64,000 nt of DNA from Lingula anatina (GCF_001039355.2 NW_019774291.1:836877-900876); one strand, 5' to 3'. Counted from the first letter of the stretch, positions 27,801 through 37,741 are shown. The notes: a model not told the origin generated them from the sequence alone. A program made the numbers and translations.

Positions 27801-28365
27801 TTCTCTGTTTAGTGCACAGTCTGTTTGCTTTCTGGTTACCAATCAATTTCATTGCATCATTCTATTTTCAACCAGCTTAAATTGTAATGTTGAATTATCC
27901 ATTTTTTTTTCTTAAAGATCAAAACATATTTTTGTTTGCAGTAATGCCAGCTATTTTATTAGCTGATTCAAACCAGATCCAGGGGATTTTTTTCAGGCAA
28001 CTAGTAGGTAACTTTTGAATTAAATAGGCACCATGGTAGGACAAGAGGGTATCGAGGGATAGCTCCCCGTGTGTTTAACACCTGTCACACTGTCTATTTC
28101 TTGGAATTAATTTTCAAGGAATCTCTTTTTGTTGAAATGTCACTGGATATTATGTAACACATATACGTATATATGGTATATGTCAGCTGGTGGTACACGG
28201 TTGTAATCAACAATGGGTGTTAAGTCTCTTATCACGTTGGAAGCCCTGTTTCCCTTTCCTTATATGGACTCGGTAATTGTGACATCATATATGTTTCATT
28301 TCTAGGACCAGTACCTGTTCTGTTACACAGCATGCATAGAAGCCCTAGGTACAATCACATCCTAA
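1108..28365 (+). CDS. PTPN13: PTPN13-like multi-PDZ protein tyrosine phosphatase, 3' part (18 exons)
   Basis: Partial gene; the 5' end is outside the window. Exons: 1108-1322, 1908-2000, 2468-3044, 3294-3493, 3751-3906, 4228-4359, 4639-4798, 5202-5401, 5704-5865, 11372-11463, 11775-12370, 12558-12715, 13890-13980, 21133-21394, 22231-22393, 24966-25094, 27721-27783, 28306-28365. The joined length is 3509 nt; after two leading bases that finish an upstream codon it reads 1168 residues with no internal stop, and phases agree at every junction. Domain order is PDZ (residues about 3-95), PDZ (363-448), PDZ (580-660), PTP (about 895-1168), with acidic linkers between. In animals, several PDZ domains followed by a C-terminal PTP domain is the PTPN13 (PTP-BL/FAP-1) layout; PTPN3/4 have a single PDZ. 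Known family members are submembranous scaffold phosphatases. Orthology is inferred from layout and motifs, since the KIND/FERM region is not visible. Confidence 0.88.
2468..3493 (+). CDS. PTPN13: PTPN13-like exons encoding Ser/Pro-rich then acidic linker 1
   Basis: Exons 2468-3044 (192 codons plus one base) and 3294-3493. The first is low in hydrophobic residues and dense in Ser-Pro and Thr-Pro pairs (for example SPIKSPLPISPLVSSPAKSP), with no folded domain seen. The second contains a poly-Glu/Asp run (SSEEEEEEDEESGEEEEESE) followed by a short proline run. The acceptor before 3294 (atctag) and the donor at 3494 (gtgaga) are normal. It is probably a disordered inter-PDZ linker with many possible phosphorylation sites. 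Confidence 0.85.
3751..4359 (+). CDS. PTPN13: PTPN13-like exons encoding PDZ domain B
   Basis: Exons 3751-3906 (52 codons) and 4228-4359 (44 codons), both phase 0. The first opens EFEVTLIKS and has the carboxylate loop SGLGFTVAGG, then MQAGDKLIL; the second begins VNGKDVTGFSHFDCVSFLR and ends EVTIRLHRG. The His in GFSHFDC sits at the start of the second helix, where class I PDZ domains carry His, which suggests a preference for S/T-x-hydrophobic C-termini (inference). The intron falls exactly between the LIL strand and VNG, as in PDZ C. Confidence 0.92.
4639..5401 (+). CDS. PTPN13: PTPN13-like exons encoding acidic linker 2
   Basis: Exons 4639-4798 (53 codons plus one base, donor gtaaga at 4799) and 5202-5401. 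The first has an acidic stretch (SESEEEEEDEEEEDAEE); the second is rich in Ser, Gly and Pro and ends SDTDDNKQQ. No folded domain is recognised. The composition matches linkers 1 and 3, so an acidic spacer recurs before each PDZ or PTP module. Confidence 0.82.
5704..11463 (+). CDS. PTPN13: PTPN13-like exons encoding PDZ domain C
   Basis: Exons 5704-5865 (54 codons) and 11372-11463 (30 codons plus two bases), separated by a 5.5 kb intron. The product runs from GIAIQLTKS through the loop EGFGFGLVSG, VYVKTIASGG and QVGDHLIK, then VNEESVQTWTHNQAVNLLR and GQVTLVVER. The carboxylate loop is GFGF, as in many PDZ domains. His at the helix-B start (TWTHNQ) again suggests class I binding. The intron is phase 0 immediately before VN, identical to PDZ B, which supports an origin by intragenic duplication. 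Confidence 0.9.
6982..7109 (+). repeat. 32 bp minisatellite, about 4 copies
   Basis: The unit begins ggtttttgatgatgccagga and is repeated at 6982, 7014, 7046 and 7078. The first three copies are identical; the fourth has several substitutions and is incomplete. There are no spacers, so it is a tandem repeat and not a CRISPR-like array. Confidence 0.92.
7230..7345. repeat. Degenerate tandem aagcttat/cataag repeat
   Basis: Short imperfect units such as agcttatcatataag and cataagcataag recur five to six times just after a poly-T run. The units are partly self-complementary. Confidence 0.5.
8000..8296 (-). pseudogene. Mariner-like transposase C-terminal remnant (minus-strand copy)
   Basis: Read on the minus strand from about 8296 downwards, the sequence resembles the C-terminal third of a mariner-type transposase: RDVEWARHF (the slot of the conserved EWPPHSPDL region), FYL-stop-VHFKDNLYQ (slot of FLWGYLKxxVY), NNPKTIGEQRAAI and REIPRE. 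Stop codons and a frame change break it. The family assignment comes from remembered motif order, not from a search. It is inverted relative to the copy at 8250-8521. Confidence 0.6.
8250..8521 (+). pseudogene. Mariner-like transposase remnant (plus-strand copy)
   Basis: The plus-strand reading includes HQDGQWFQQDSATPTH, matching the WFQQDGATxH motif around the second catalytic Asp of mariner/Tc1-family transposases. After a gap and a stop it reads FYLWVYLKDNLYN, the FLWGYLK region. The N-terminal half and the DNA-binding domain are absent. The distal part (about 8428-8521) is an inverted copy of about 8187-8296, so the two remnants stand head-to-head. Confidence 0.68.
8727..8776. repeat. (TTTA)n microsatellite
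   Basis: About twelve uninterrupted tetranucleotide repeats inside the long PDZ C intron. Confidence 0.95.
11775..12715 (+). CDS. PTPN13: PTPN13-like exons encoding acidic/proline linker 3 and start of the PTP region
   Basis: Exons 11775-12370 (198 whole codons) and 12558-12715. Linker 3 has two acidic blocks (one EGSDEEEEEEIK, one SSSEDEESEDEEKEENEEE), a proline block (MPPPLPPSPPP) and repeated SSDxDSD stretches. The last exon encodes DTVPQTITDGWVSQLP and a basic helical stretch (TTKLKRDDPVEEYK) that leads into the phosphatase domain. The donor after 12370 is the weak gttgtt; phase 1 is required there to reach the PTP frame, and the alternative gtaaaa about 50 bp upstream would break it. 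Confidence 0.82.
12716..13889 (+). other. Intron before the first conserved PTP exon
   Basis: 1.2 kb of AT-rich sequence between donor gtagaa and acceptor ttgtttcag (13881-13889). Nothing else is recognised in it. Confidence 0.6.
13890..28365 (+). CDS. PTPN13: PTPN13-like exons encoding the protein tyrosine phosphatase catalytic domain
   Basis: Exons 13890-13980, 21133-21394, 22231-22393, 24966-25094, 27721-27783 and 28306-28365. Landmarks in order: KNRYRNVLPYD (phosphotyrosine-recognition loop), DYINASHI, QGPLPQTTGDFW, KCHCYWPES, SWPDNGVP with the general acid Asp (residue 1073 of the visible product), HCSAGIGRTG with nucleophile Cys 1103 (codon 25017-25019) and Arg 1109, and RPGMIQTKDQYLFCY with the Q-loop Gln. 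All catalytic residues are present, so an active cysteine-dependent phosphatase that hydrolyses phosphotyrosine is expected. Translation stops soon after the domain (TAA 28363-28365), as in PTPN13. Confidence 0.95.
14591..15310 (+). repeat. Left arm of the inverted-repeat block
   Basis: Reads in the same sense as the reverse complement of 18100-18780. A short open frame (about 14725-14943) is matched by one in the right arm with substitutions; both read SIFQYGRQFMRKNR and FIDSFFERVSYQ. I know no protein family with these strings, so the frame may be fortuitous. Confidence 0.7.
15545..16200 (-). pseudogene. Tc1-like transposase remnant, minus strand
   Basis: Minus-strand readings in shifting frames recover the C-terminal half of a Tc1-type transposase: LPWSSKPPYLNHMDNMW (slot of LPWPAxSPDLNPIENLW, carrying the third catalytic acid in intact elements), then KIGQILTDAWNVIPD and MPCHLRALVAAKR (slot of SMPRRLxAVIxAKG). 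Frameshifts and stops separate the blocks, so it is not functional. It lies inside the inverted-repeat block and is divergent from the plus-strand remnant at 16818. Confidence 0.62.
16818..17440 (+). pseudogene. Tc1-like transposase remnant, plus strand
   Basis: One open frame (16818-17306) joins an N-terminal helix-turn-helix region (DQDRYIRLHQPRDQFRHASR) to the late catalytic motif (YSLDMNPIEHLW). The intervening catalytic core is missing, which indicates an internal deletion. After a stop the C-terminal end continues in another frame as MRQQMAACIEASRDRT. It differs in sequence from the minus-strand remnant, so it belongs to a different Tc1 subfamily. Confidence 0.7.
18100..18780 (-). repeat. 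Right arm of the inverted-repeat block
   Basis: Inverted copy of 14591-15310. The best-matching part is 18420-18740. It shares the repeated motif atggccgtcaa with the left arm and ends next to a poly-T run starting near 18786. Confidence 0.7.
21928..22099. mobile_element. 172 bp MITE with about 54 bp terminal inverted repeats
   Basis: The ends are GGGCCTGTTCAGAACCAG and its reverse complement. The inverted repeats run about 54 bp with roughly five mismatches, leaving a central loop of about 64 bp without coding capacity. ATA flanks both ends (21925-21927 and 22100-22102), a possible 3 bp target duplication as in Harbinger/Tourist-type elements. It is intronic, between two PTP exons. Confidence 0.75.
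22394..24965 (+). other. Intron before the PTP signature exon
   Basis: 2.6 kb of AT-rich sequence with a CT microsatellite (about 23588-23618) and an ambiguous base at 23775. Around 24232 it contains a 20 bp string (ttttgtgactgtcacttctc) that recurs near 25416. No exon was recognised. Confidence 0.65.
25280..25545 (+). repeat. Dispersed interspersed repeat, copy 1
   Basis: Shares ordered blocks with 49335-49575: atggttaatgaatccatt, aaagttagtccc, aaagtttagt, atggaggtca, aaatagaata, agttgttta, tgaaatat and agagttgt. The blocks are collinear with small insertions and deletions, typical of an old interspersed repeat. The family is not recognised. Confidence 0.65.
26601..27577. mobile_element. 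977 bp non-autonomous DNA transposon with long TIRs
   Basis: Begins CAGGCCTTCCCAACTACC and ends with its reverse complement. The terminal inverted repeats are about 106 bp with only a few mismatches, then diverge. AGTAT flanks both ends (26596-26600 and 27578-27582), a 5 bp target-site duplication. No transposase reading frame is present. Near-identity of the two ends suggests a recent insertion. The superfamily is not assigned: the termini match none I can name with confidence. Confidence 0.85.
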
Positions 28366-28580
28366 ACCCACTGATTATATGGGATGCCAGTCCTGAGTCT
28401 GAAATGAAGCACAGATATTTGAAAGATGCTCTTGGTTAGAATGTACAGGAGTTGTGCAGTATTGCTACAGAATACTCAATTGATTCTGATATTTCCATGT
28501 ATACGAAGTACAGGTTATTTGTACCTGATGATCAAGCAGAGATGCAATTAAATTAGCTTTTAGCAAAAAAAAAAAAAAAA
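28366..28580 (+). other. Probable start of the PTPN13-like 3' UTR
   Basis: Non-coding sequence follows the TAA. A variant polyadenylation hexamer ATTAAA lies at 28547-28552, 12 bp before a genomic A-run at 28565-28580. The A-run is encoded in the genome and could cause false priming, so the true 3' end may be farther downstream. Confidence 0.3.
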
Positions 28581-30436
28581 CTGTAGGATGTCATAATAAG
28601 TCAGTTTTGCATCCCTTTTTTTCATACAAGCTACTCGTTAATGTCACCATTGTATGATTAGCATTTGTGTTATGTAAATGCACAAGGAAAAAGTACCTAT
28701 ATTGGCTGAAAAGTGGAAAAAAGTCTATGTATGTTTTCATATGAAAATGTTTGTTCATGTATAGAGGTCACACTATGATCTGCAATTTGATTGTATTGGT
28801 TGCTAGGAAGCAAATTAAGAACGAGATTATGGTATTATTCATAACAAGTTAAAAAGAAATCATCTTTGGAAAGTGTACTATATTATCATTATTAGATTTA
28901 TTTTTTACTTGCATACAATTATATATATTATGTAAAAAGGATATAAAAGAAAAATATTTCAGATTTTGTTTATGGGCAATTAATTTGCTTAAAGGCTGGT
29001 AATGATATGCCTACAATTTTGTAAATTCTTTAACTAAGGCATTAGCACAACCATTTTGGTTTATATTAACGGTATGAAATCAGTAAGCCAAGTTTACAAT
29101 TGTTTAATTAAATTTGTTTAAAATTTTATTCTAGCATCACAGCACCAGTTTATGTTCATTTGTAAAATATGTCTTAAACACTATTTATTTGTTGTAATTT
29201 ACTTTACTTTTTTATAGGAATTGTAACTATTGATAACACTCATTAGGCTGGTTAGGTTAGGTCAGTATATATGCCGACTTAAGAATAATGTAAAATACTT
29301 AGAGTTACAAGCAAAATGTTTGTTTCCTGAAAAATTGCAATTAAGTTACTGCTCAGAACTGTAAACTATGGATATAATACAAAAATGTACTTATTAATTT
29401 AATCAATAGAAAAAATCAGTAGGTGACATTTTGATATTTAGAACACAAGCTTAATTAATTTCTGATACATTTTTTTTTCAATTGTGATTTTTTCCCGTCC
29501 TTTCTCTTATTTTATAAGCTTTGGTTCCAAAGTTGCCATAGCATTTAGGTGAGTAGGCTGCCAATTGACTTTATTGGTCACTTTTTTCAGACCCCCCTCC
29601 GTCCGACCCCCTAGCCGGGTCCAGATGATACCCAACCGTAGGATTTATTTGCATTTTTTATTCATACTTATACGTTTTACATACTTTTCAAATGGGTAAT
29701 AGAATACTCTTTGTGTCTTTAGTAAGATACAAACCAAAATAAATAGAATTTTGCTCAAAGATACCCAATGTGTTCGTTGTATTTGATTTTGTATAAAGAC
29801 AGCATCTATGGATTCTGTGACAAAGCAAACCTTTTCAGGATTGTAGAATTGAAAAAAGTACCCAAGAATACAGCTTAGAACAAGTGTCACTTGAGTTCAA
29901 AATATTTGTTATTTTAGAAGAGCTATAGAAGTGTATGGAAATTTTAATTGTTTATGTGGAAAAAAAACTTGGAAGCATTCCAGCTAGGATTTTTCCCGAC
30001 AAAAACTCATTTTTAATTAATTTTCCCATGGGAAACAGCATTTTCCCCCCATCTTGCCAACCTTTAGTCTTCCTTTTCTGGCACTCGCCATGTTTTTGTA
30101 ACAGTTTTTGGAAAAGCAAAAGATCAAAACCCGACCTTTAACATAGGCTTTCCAGATACACCATTCATGACTGGACTTCTGAGTGTCCCTAAACTCGTGC
30201 CGGATGTGACATTAGAATCCGCGTTATTTTCAAACTCTGTGAAAGTTTGGACAGGAGGGCAGTGAATGTGATTATCTATTTATTTTATTTTATTATTTAT
30301 TTATTTTTATTGATTAAGGCTATTTATCTGTCAATGTATGATTCAAAAGTTGTAATTGCCTTCAGAACAGTTCAATAAGAAGCTATGCATTTAAATTGCT
30401 TTCAAAAACCCTGACTTGGATTGCTATAAACTTTAA

Positions 30437-30605
30437 ATTGTAATATTACATTTCTATCCAATGACATTCACATTAGACTATGTAATATAAAACGGGTGTT
30501 ACATTTCACATAATATCACGTAATATTACAATTAATCCATTCCACATTTTATTATGTAAATGTCATGTGAAAATGTCATTGGATTAAAATGTACATTGTA
30601 TTACT
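30437..30605. repeat. Imperfect inverted repeat, MITE-like
   Basis: The left arm contains tccaatgacattcacat (about 30457) and the right arm gives the reverse complement with small gaps (atgtgaaaatgtcattgga, about 30565). Both outer ends carry gtaata-type sequence. The unit is under 170 bp and non-coding. Confidence 0.5.
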
Positions 30606-31659
30606 TCTCAAAATATGAAGTTACACCCGATTTATATACATCAAGTTAAGTATTGCATTTTCTTTGTCAGTGTCAACCAGATAAGAACCTAATCCAAGTT
30701 TAACATTGTTTACATAAAAACGGCTATATCAATCCACATTATTTTAATCTTAGATGATTTTAACAACTTGAGTTATTTTCTTTATTTATGCTAATTTATT
30801 TAATTTTTTTTTTTTTTTTTGCACACCGCGACACTGCTTCAAGTTACGTTGTTGGCAGATTTCCAAATCCAGCCACCCCATGTGTCATTTCCTGTAAACA
30901 GATTTATCCCTGATCAGGAGGTCATGTCATTCCAACCAGCGTTTTAAGCTTGGATTCACGTGAAAGAAGAAAGGTGTAATTAATGTCCTATTGTGACTAA
31001 ATCATTACCCACCTGCGAGCTTATGTAGAACCAATTGGCAAACCCAACAGGCTCCTAGAAGTACCAGGAGGCTGGGATGCTTTATTCTACTACTAATAAT
31101 AACAATTCATTTCTTAAATCCGCGCTTCACATGCGTCTCAGCGCTGTTTACATATGTACATAAAAACTAAAACTAATATAAAGGTAATTAAAACCAAAAG
31201 ATGCAAGTTAACCAAATTATTCTTTAAATAAAAAGGGTTTTATATATTTTGAAAAAACAATGATAAGAAGCATTAAAATAAATTTGATTTGTTAATAAAA
31301 TGGGACCATTATACTGGTGAAGCAATCTCAACTCCTATGACCAAATTTTTTAAGTACCCTCTACCAGGGTGGCAGATTATATAGGGAAAGACGGAAAAAT
31401 CCACACAGCCTGTCTATTTATCTAGAGACATATCTGTGAAAAATCAATCTGTCGCCCTGGTAGAGTCTTTTTTGCGTCGTTTCGCTTAAGTTGAAATTGA
31501 CCACTGGATCGAGTTCCAATGGGAGTTTAAAGTTCTATTATATTGCCCATGTACTATGGACAGTCGCCCTTAAAAGTTTTAAAAGTCAAGAGTAATAGAC
31601 TATAAAGGACTATTCTTTGATACACGGGTAGCCAATGAAGGTCGCAGAGAACTACACCC

Positions 31660-31885
31660 CATTTCCATAGATTTTAGATCGATCTATCCCTGTGGGGAGT
31701 CTCACTAGATTACTGTCAGCTTAGCCGGCTTAAGCGTCTGTCCCGCCTACTGAAAGTTGTAAGGGGGTAATTAACTATGGTGCGCGCTCGGCTGACTGCA
31801 ATTTAGCGTGAACCCCCAGGGAGTTAGGTCGATCTAAATCTTAATCCCTGGATCGATCTAAATCTCTGGGAATACACCCCTAGTG
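31660..31885. repeat. Possible degraded inverted-repeat element
   Basis: The left end contains agattttagatcgatc and the right end the inverted gatcgatctaaatct, each near an acacccc/ggggtgt-type terminus. A second gatcgatcta-like copy (ggtcgatctaaatct) lies just inside the right end. The match is short and boundaries are unclear. Confidence 0.35.
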
Positions 31886-32234
31886 TGATGTGGTGGGGAC
31901 TAGAACTAGTGTGATTACGGAGGGGACGAGCTGCTGAACTTTACATAGACTGTAGTTTTCCATTTGAAAGTTATGTATTCCGAACAAGAGGCTGTTTCAA
32001 TACTCGAGGGTAGAAGTCAAAAATGCATGGATGAGTATCTATGTTTTCTTGCTGTCAACAAAGTGAAGAATCTTATTATATTATATTATATTCAATGCAG
32101 ACTAAAATATGGTGATTTACACACTTCTACTAATTAATTAATTTAAATGTAATTCTCACTCTTATCCATAATTTAATATTTCACAAATTAATTTACTGCT
32201 TAATTTGCAAATTAATTAACTAAATGGATAAATT

Positions 32235-32670
32235 AATCACCACCAAAATCTAGCCAATTTCTGACCTATCCTGAAAATTTCGTTTAAATCCCTGTAGGAC
32301 GTTTTGCATAACTTTAACAAACAAACAAACAGGCTCTATTTATTAAGTAATCGATTGATTGATGGATCATCAATAAAATTAAATGGTCTGTTAATTACTC
32401 CCAACACATTTCAGCAAAACCATTCCACAACTTATTGCATACAGTTGCCATCAGACAGACTGACATACAGACAAATAATTAACTAATAATTTATTAACGG
32501 ATCACCACCAAATCTCATCGTTTCTTACTTGATCCATTCTGATAGTCTCTGAAAATTTCATCAAAATTTTCCCATAACTTTTTTCCATTAGGATGCTTAC
32601 ACACAAACGAACAAACAAAGATAATTCGAAACCAAAAACATAACGTGCTTTGCGGAGGTAATGATGTAGA
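32235..32670 (+). repeat. Two retroposon-tail-like repeat copies
   Basis: Two adjacent segments (about 32235-32350 and 32500-32670) share the order: caccaccaaa, ctga-aaatttc, cataactt, then a run of acaaacaaac-type units. The second ends aacataacgtgctttgcggaggtaatga. Strings of this type (attt-catcaaaa, aacaaac runs, ggcggaggtaat) recur as dispersed repeats in several marine invertebrate genomes; I rely on memory for that and cannot name the family. Confidence 0.5.
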
Positions 32671-33402
32671 TATAAACATATTAACGGAATAATTCCCGAT
32701 AATGAGCAATGATGAACTGTTATGATACAAAATTTTAAATGTGATATTTTAAAGTCACTGTTGTCACTACTTAAAAACAGTTTGTCATGTCTTGACAAAT
32801 TACATTACACAAAAATTACATAAAACAATAGCACAAACCTCCTTAGTTGTTCTAAGACAAAAAAAATGAATATTTTTAAAAGTATATATTTGTGACGGTC
32901 GTTTGAAATGACTTAATTTCGAATAGCTATTTTTTCTATTAGGCTAATCTATAACCCTGCCATGTAGGCCCTATCAAGCTTTTGACACCGATATCTTCAT
33001 TTAACTTCTATCCTTCTATAGTTCATCTTCAGTGACAGGTACAGTTTAATGTAATTTACAGAATGCAGTCATTTATTTTGACGTTCTACCATACGTATCG
33101 ATTGCCTCTCTACAAAAAAAATTGGTTGCTGTCCCGGTTACTCCGGGCTCAGACCCTTCTGCGACCACGTCAATTAAGAAATTTTGGTGAATAACCCATT
33201 CGAGAATGACATGAGACTTGTGGGACTCATTGCTACGCCATTATACCATCCTCTTACTGGTTGCAAATATTATACAAGTGATTTGAACAGTTCCATAAAC
33301 TCGAAGGCAAGTGATGCAGACTAAGATAGCCTGGGAGACTGTGTAGGTCAACTGCACTTTATGCCCCCATGGCGATTCTCTGCGGACGATGGTCGAAAAC
33401 AT

Positions 33403-34561
33403 GGTATAAAGAGATGATAGAGACCATCCATATTTTTGCTCGGTGTGAACGGGGCGTAATAGTTTCCGCTATGCAGTAGTTTGTGCCATATTATTTAATT
33501 TATTTACCCGCGTTATCTACCAAACTATACCCGAACTATATGTTACATATGGCAGAAATAGATGTTGTTAAAACTACAATATGCAACTTCCTTATTTCTT
33601 TGCGATTTTGTGCGCAAGAAAAAGGCGAGAAGAACTGTACCGTTTTTAATTTCCTAAATTTTTTACACCCAGTGTAGTTCCACCTGTTTTAGTAGTATGT
33701 AAGTGGAATTAGCAATTGACTGTGAGGTATTTTAAAATCTTCATTTTGTATTGACGAGGAATATTCATCCTCTTTTGCTGTTCTCTATTGTACAAAAATA
33801 AACTTTTCTACGCTGGCCGTGGATCAATCGAAGATAATTAACTGCAAAGGAAAGAAAAAAAAACTCATGACAGAGCAAGTTCAAATCAGGGGTAGTCAAT
33901 TATATTTCTTAATTGGCTTGCCTCAGGAATTCATGTCATTATTTCGTAGGTTAGTTTACCATCGGTTTAAGGTCGCTGTATAGACTCCAGGTTATTTCAC
34001 ACCAGCAAGACCAACACTACATCATTGGCCGCGAAATAGTGGGTATAGAAGAAAAACACGGTTAAGTAAAAGGTTACGTGAAACAATGGAAAATGGGCGG
34101 GGGCTCAGATTAGCCCCTTGATAACAGCATTCATGGATCGATACAGAGTATGAAAACATGCAATGTCTTTGGCTGGCTCGACATGTGCTAGTTGTGTAAA
34201 TCAGCAAAAGTGTTGCGGGAAGTATCTTCTTGCAATGATTGGTGTGAAGAAAATCACCGGCTGTCTTTGTCTTCACAGGAATTTAAATTAAAGAAAATGA
34301 GATAAGAAGAATAGCATGATCATTAACTTCATAATTTGTATAGGCTTAGGATTTTCTTTTCATAACAGTCGCACACTTATACTTTCCAAATGTTCCACAA
34401 TATCGATATTGAAAAAGATGACCAATTAAGGCTGACGACTTTGGCGAAGTGAGACGTTAACAACTTGTAAAATACAACAATGGCACTAAACCATGCGGTT
34501 TGGTGCCATTGCCATTTACACCGAGCAAAAAGATGGATAGTCTCAATCATCTCTTTGTACC
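33403..34561. repeat. Inverted 50 bp repeat pair 1.1 kb apart
   Basis: 33403-33452 and the reverse complement of 34512-34561 match at about 42 of 50 positions. Both read YKEMIETIH(I/L)FARC in one frame (plus strand on the left, minus strand on the right). No end structure or target duplication was found, so it may be the edge of an old element or two copies in opposite orientation. Confidence 0.6.
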
Positions 34562-37500
34562 GAGCTGAGCGACTTTGACCCTCTTTCTGTATTTTTGGCA
34601 CCGAGAAGGTCTGTTTTGCCCCCCACCTGTCCATCACCTGCTGATCAGACTTGTCAGACGTTCACTGGACGTTTTCTTGGAAATTTCACTTGGCCAGATC
34701 TGCCTTGGTCCTCTCTCTTTTTTTTTTTTTTTTTTTTTTGGCTTTGGTTTTTAACACTACCATAGGCACCAAAGAAACGCTGAATCTCATTTCCGCCATT
34801 AGAGCTTTCAAGACGGACGGGACCCATACACTTTAATCAGAATGCACTTAACCAGAATGTACTGAGGTGTAATAGGGGCCTACATGATGTACTCTTAACA
34901 TCCGTTAATGATTCCGATCGCAATGTAGTAAAAGTACATGAAAATGGGAAAACAGACTAAGACGAGGATGCAGTTCGAATTGGTTCATTTACGCTGTCAT
35001 CAGTCATTTCATAGAAATCCTAATTGCAAGTGCCTGGGTTTGAGTAAAAGCATAAAGGGATTTCCGACAAAGAATAAGCAGAATACTTGAAATATAAGTT
35101 TTTCTCTAATTTGTCATTTCCATACCATGCTGTGAAATACAGCAAACAATTTGCCAGTGGACCACACTTGTGGTAAAAAGATGTCCGTCAGATTAACGTT
35201 AACTGGGTTGGCAAAGTACTGGGAACTCAGCGGTAACTAAACATGCAACCCCAACCCGCAGTAAATATTCTCTGGACCAAAATATATCCAGGCAAGAAAA
35301 CAGTTCAGGACCACGTTTGATCAGCCTGTGATGGACATTTACGGTTGACAGACCAAAACAGAGTCTCTCGGTACCAAAAACTCCTAAGTTCGAGATGATG
35401 ACAAGATATGAGACCTTCAGTCACACGTGGTACACAATGTAAATATATCTATGATTTGCAGTAGCACTTTGATCTCATTATACCTCAGTGCATTCAGGAT
35501 AAGGTTTCTGTGTCCTGCGTGTCATGTCAGCTCTATGTGCGTAATACAGGAAATGATATTATAGGCATCTAAATTGAAAAGAAATCTGCCACAGTAGCTT
35601 TCCACCGCCGCGTGAAAGATAAATCACAGCGATTTTTAACGGCATGACAGACCAAAAGAAAGCTCGTGTTACAGATGCATTTCTTCGTATATTTCTAACC
35701 ACTTTCTTTGCATTCCAACATCCCTTGGCTCTTACGAAAACCTTTTTTAACACAATTTAAATATCACACAATTGTAATATGACCGGCGCGCTGAAAACCG
35801 CCAGTCAGCGAGGACACAGCATGCCATGAACCAAACAATATACCACTTACATGTAGTTGCCATTATGGCCTATCGAAGATGCGTTAATACTTATCTTTTA
35901 AGTGATGCTAAGGCCTTGATTTGCCTACTGTCATGATACGGTTGATTTCGTTAATCGAATAATCGATCGCCATGCTATAAAACATTTTCTCATCCTTTTT
36001 CTGTCTCATTCGAGACCCTTGAGATTACCAGGCCAGTCACAGTGCTCTTCATGCACCAATGTTTCTGTTTGAGGGTTCCAATTTTGACATTTTCTCTTTT
36101 TTCTCTTACCTGCTAACGTTTCTTTGTTTGTCTTTTTGTTTATTCATTTATTTTTTTATATCCAAAGAACTGTTAAATTGGCCATTGTGTTTTTATTTTC
36201 ACTGAGAAGTGTAACGTATTAGTTATTTATATCTGTTTCATCCTACTGTATGTCATCAAATCATGATCATCATTTTTTTTTTCTTTCGTTTTAGCTTTTT
36301 TTTAGATTCTGTTATGTGTCTTGACATAGAGTATAGCATAATACTAGAACAGGTAGAACGAGAGTTCTGGAATATAACCCTTTGAAATCACGAACACAGC
36401 GAGCAGTGCGTGTTATACGCAGCTTTTATGAACTAAATTTAGGATAAATACCTGCATTTTGGTGTTTGGAATGAAAGCAGAAGGAATTTTTGTTCAATGG
36501 ATCATGTGGGGTTATAGACAACACTTGCTCTTTTTTCTTTTCGATAGGCACCATAGGTTTTTTATTCTTTGTCGCACTGCGCTCGCTAATCTGCCATTGT
36601 TTCTAACCCCAATGTTCTCTACATCTCGTGAAATCTCCCTCAATTCTATGTTAATTCGCGAGACTGCTGGTTATCTCACATGGTTTTCAATAACCAGCGA
36701 TCGCAGCATGACCACGCAAGCTTATTTTCTTTTGTCACAAACAGATAATTTTTTGAAATAATCAAAAATGAACTCTTTCTCAGTCTACACAAAATTTGGC
36801 ATCATAACCTAACTGATGGACTTATTCAACAGTCATACTTAAGTATAATAGTTCTCGTTTGAGAAATATTTGTAAGTTTCAGTTTAAACAAACTTGATTT
36901 CCAAGCCATGAAGTATAAAGAACTAGATAAGAAAGATGTTACGGCATTGTTTAAGATAACCTCAATGGTTATTTTCCGTTTTATCAATTTTAAGCAGGTC
37001 CATCATGTGTTTATTTTGCTGCTCTATCCCAATTCTTTGAGTATGGGGAAAGTTAAAACATAAATTACATATTAAAAATAACTTTCGGGCCTTATTGGCA
37101 AATCTTATCACGCAAAACAAAAAAAAAATGCAATTACGAAGCCATGGGAAATACATTAATTATGATATTAATGTGTAGACTATACGATTTTAGCTTGTCA
37201 TTTAATACAAATATCTAAGTGGACGGTAATCATTTATGGTCTATTTCTGAAAAAATGTGACAATTACTATCCCAAGGGTCACATGCGAGTATTAAAATCT
37301 CCTTGCTTTCTCAGAAATCTAATAATCTTCATAAGTGGCCACCTACTGCTGAAGTGCAAGCAAAGAAGATCAGTAGGAAGAGATCTCCTAAGATTTAAAC
37401 CCAAACTTAATTCTTGTTTCAAACAGGTTTCTTGATTAATAAACAATAAACACACCATGTTGCTATATTATTTTGTCGTAACGTGGTGTGTTTATTATCC

Positions 37501-37664
37501 TGCAGCAGGTTTAAATACTTTGTAGGATCTTTTAAATGGCAACATAATGCCGAATTAAATCTTTCCAGTAGTTATTACGGATTATATGCATTGACTTAAC
37601 GCTGCAGGCTATGTCAAAACATGTTTGTGTTTATACCATAAAGGAATGGTCCTGTTTCACATTG

Positions 37665-37666
<2 letters not shown>

Positions 37667-37739
<73 letters not shown>
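37667..37739. repeat. (AT)n microsatellite
   Basis: About 36 uninterrupted AT units. It gives spurious Tyr-Ile repeat reading frames. Confidence 0.98.

Positions 37740-37741
<2 letters not shown>

Noticed and set aside
36459-36761. 100-codon open frame on the plus strand
   Set aside because: No recognisable motif and composition like the surrounding non-coding DNA.
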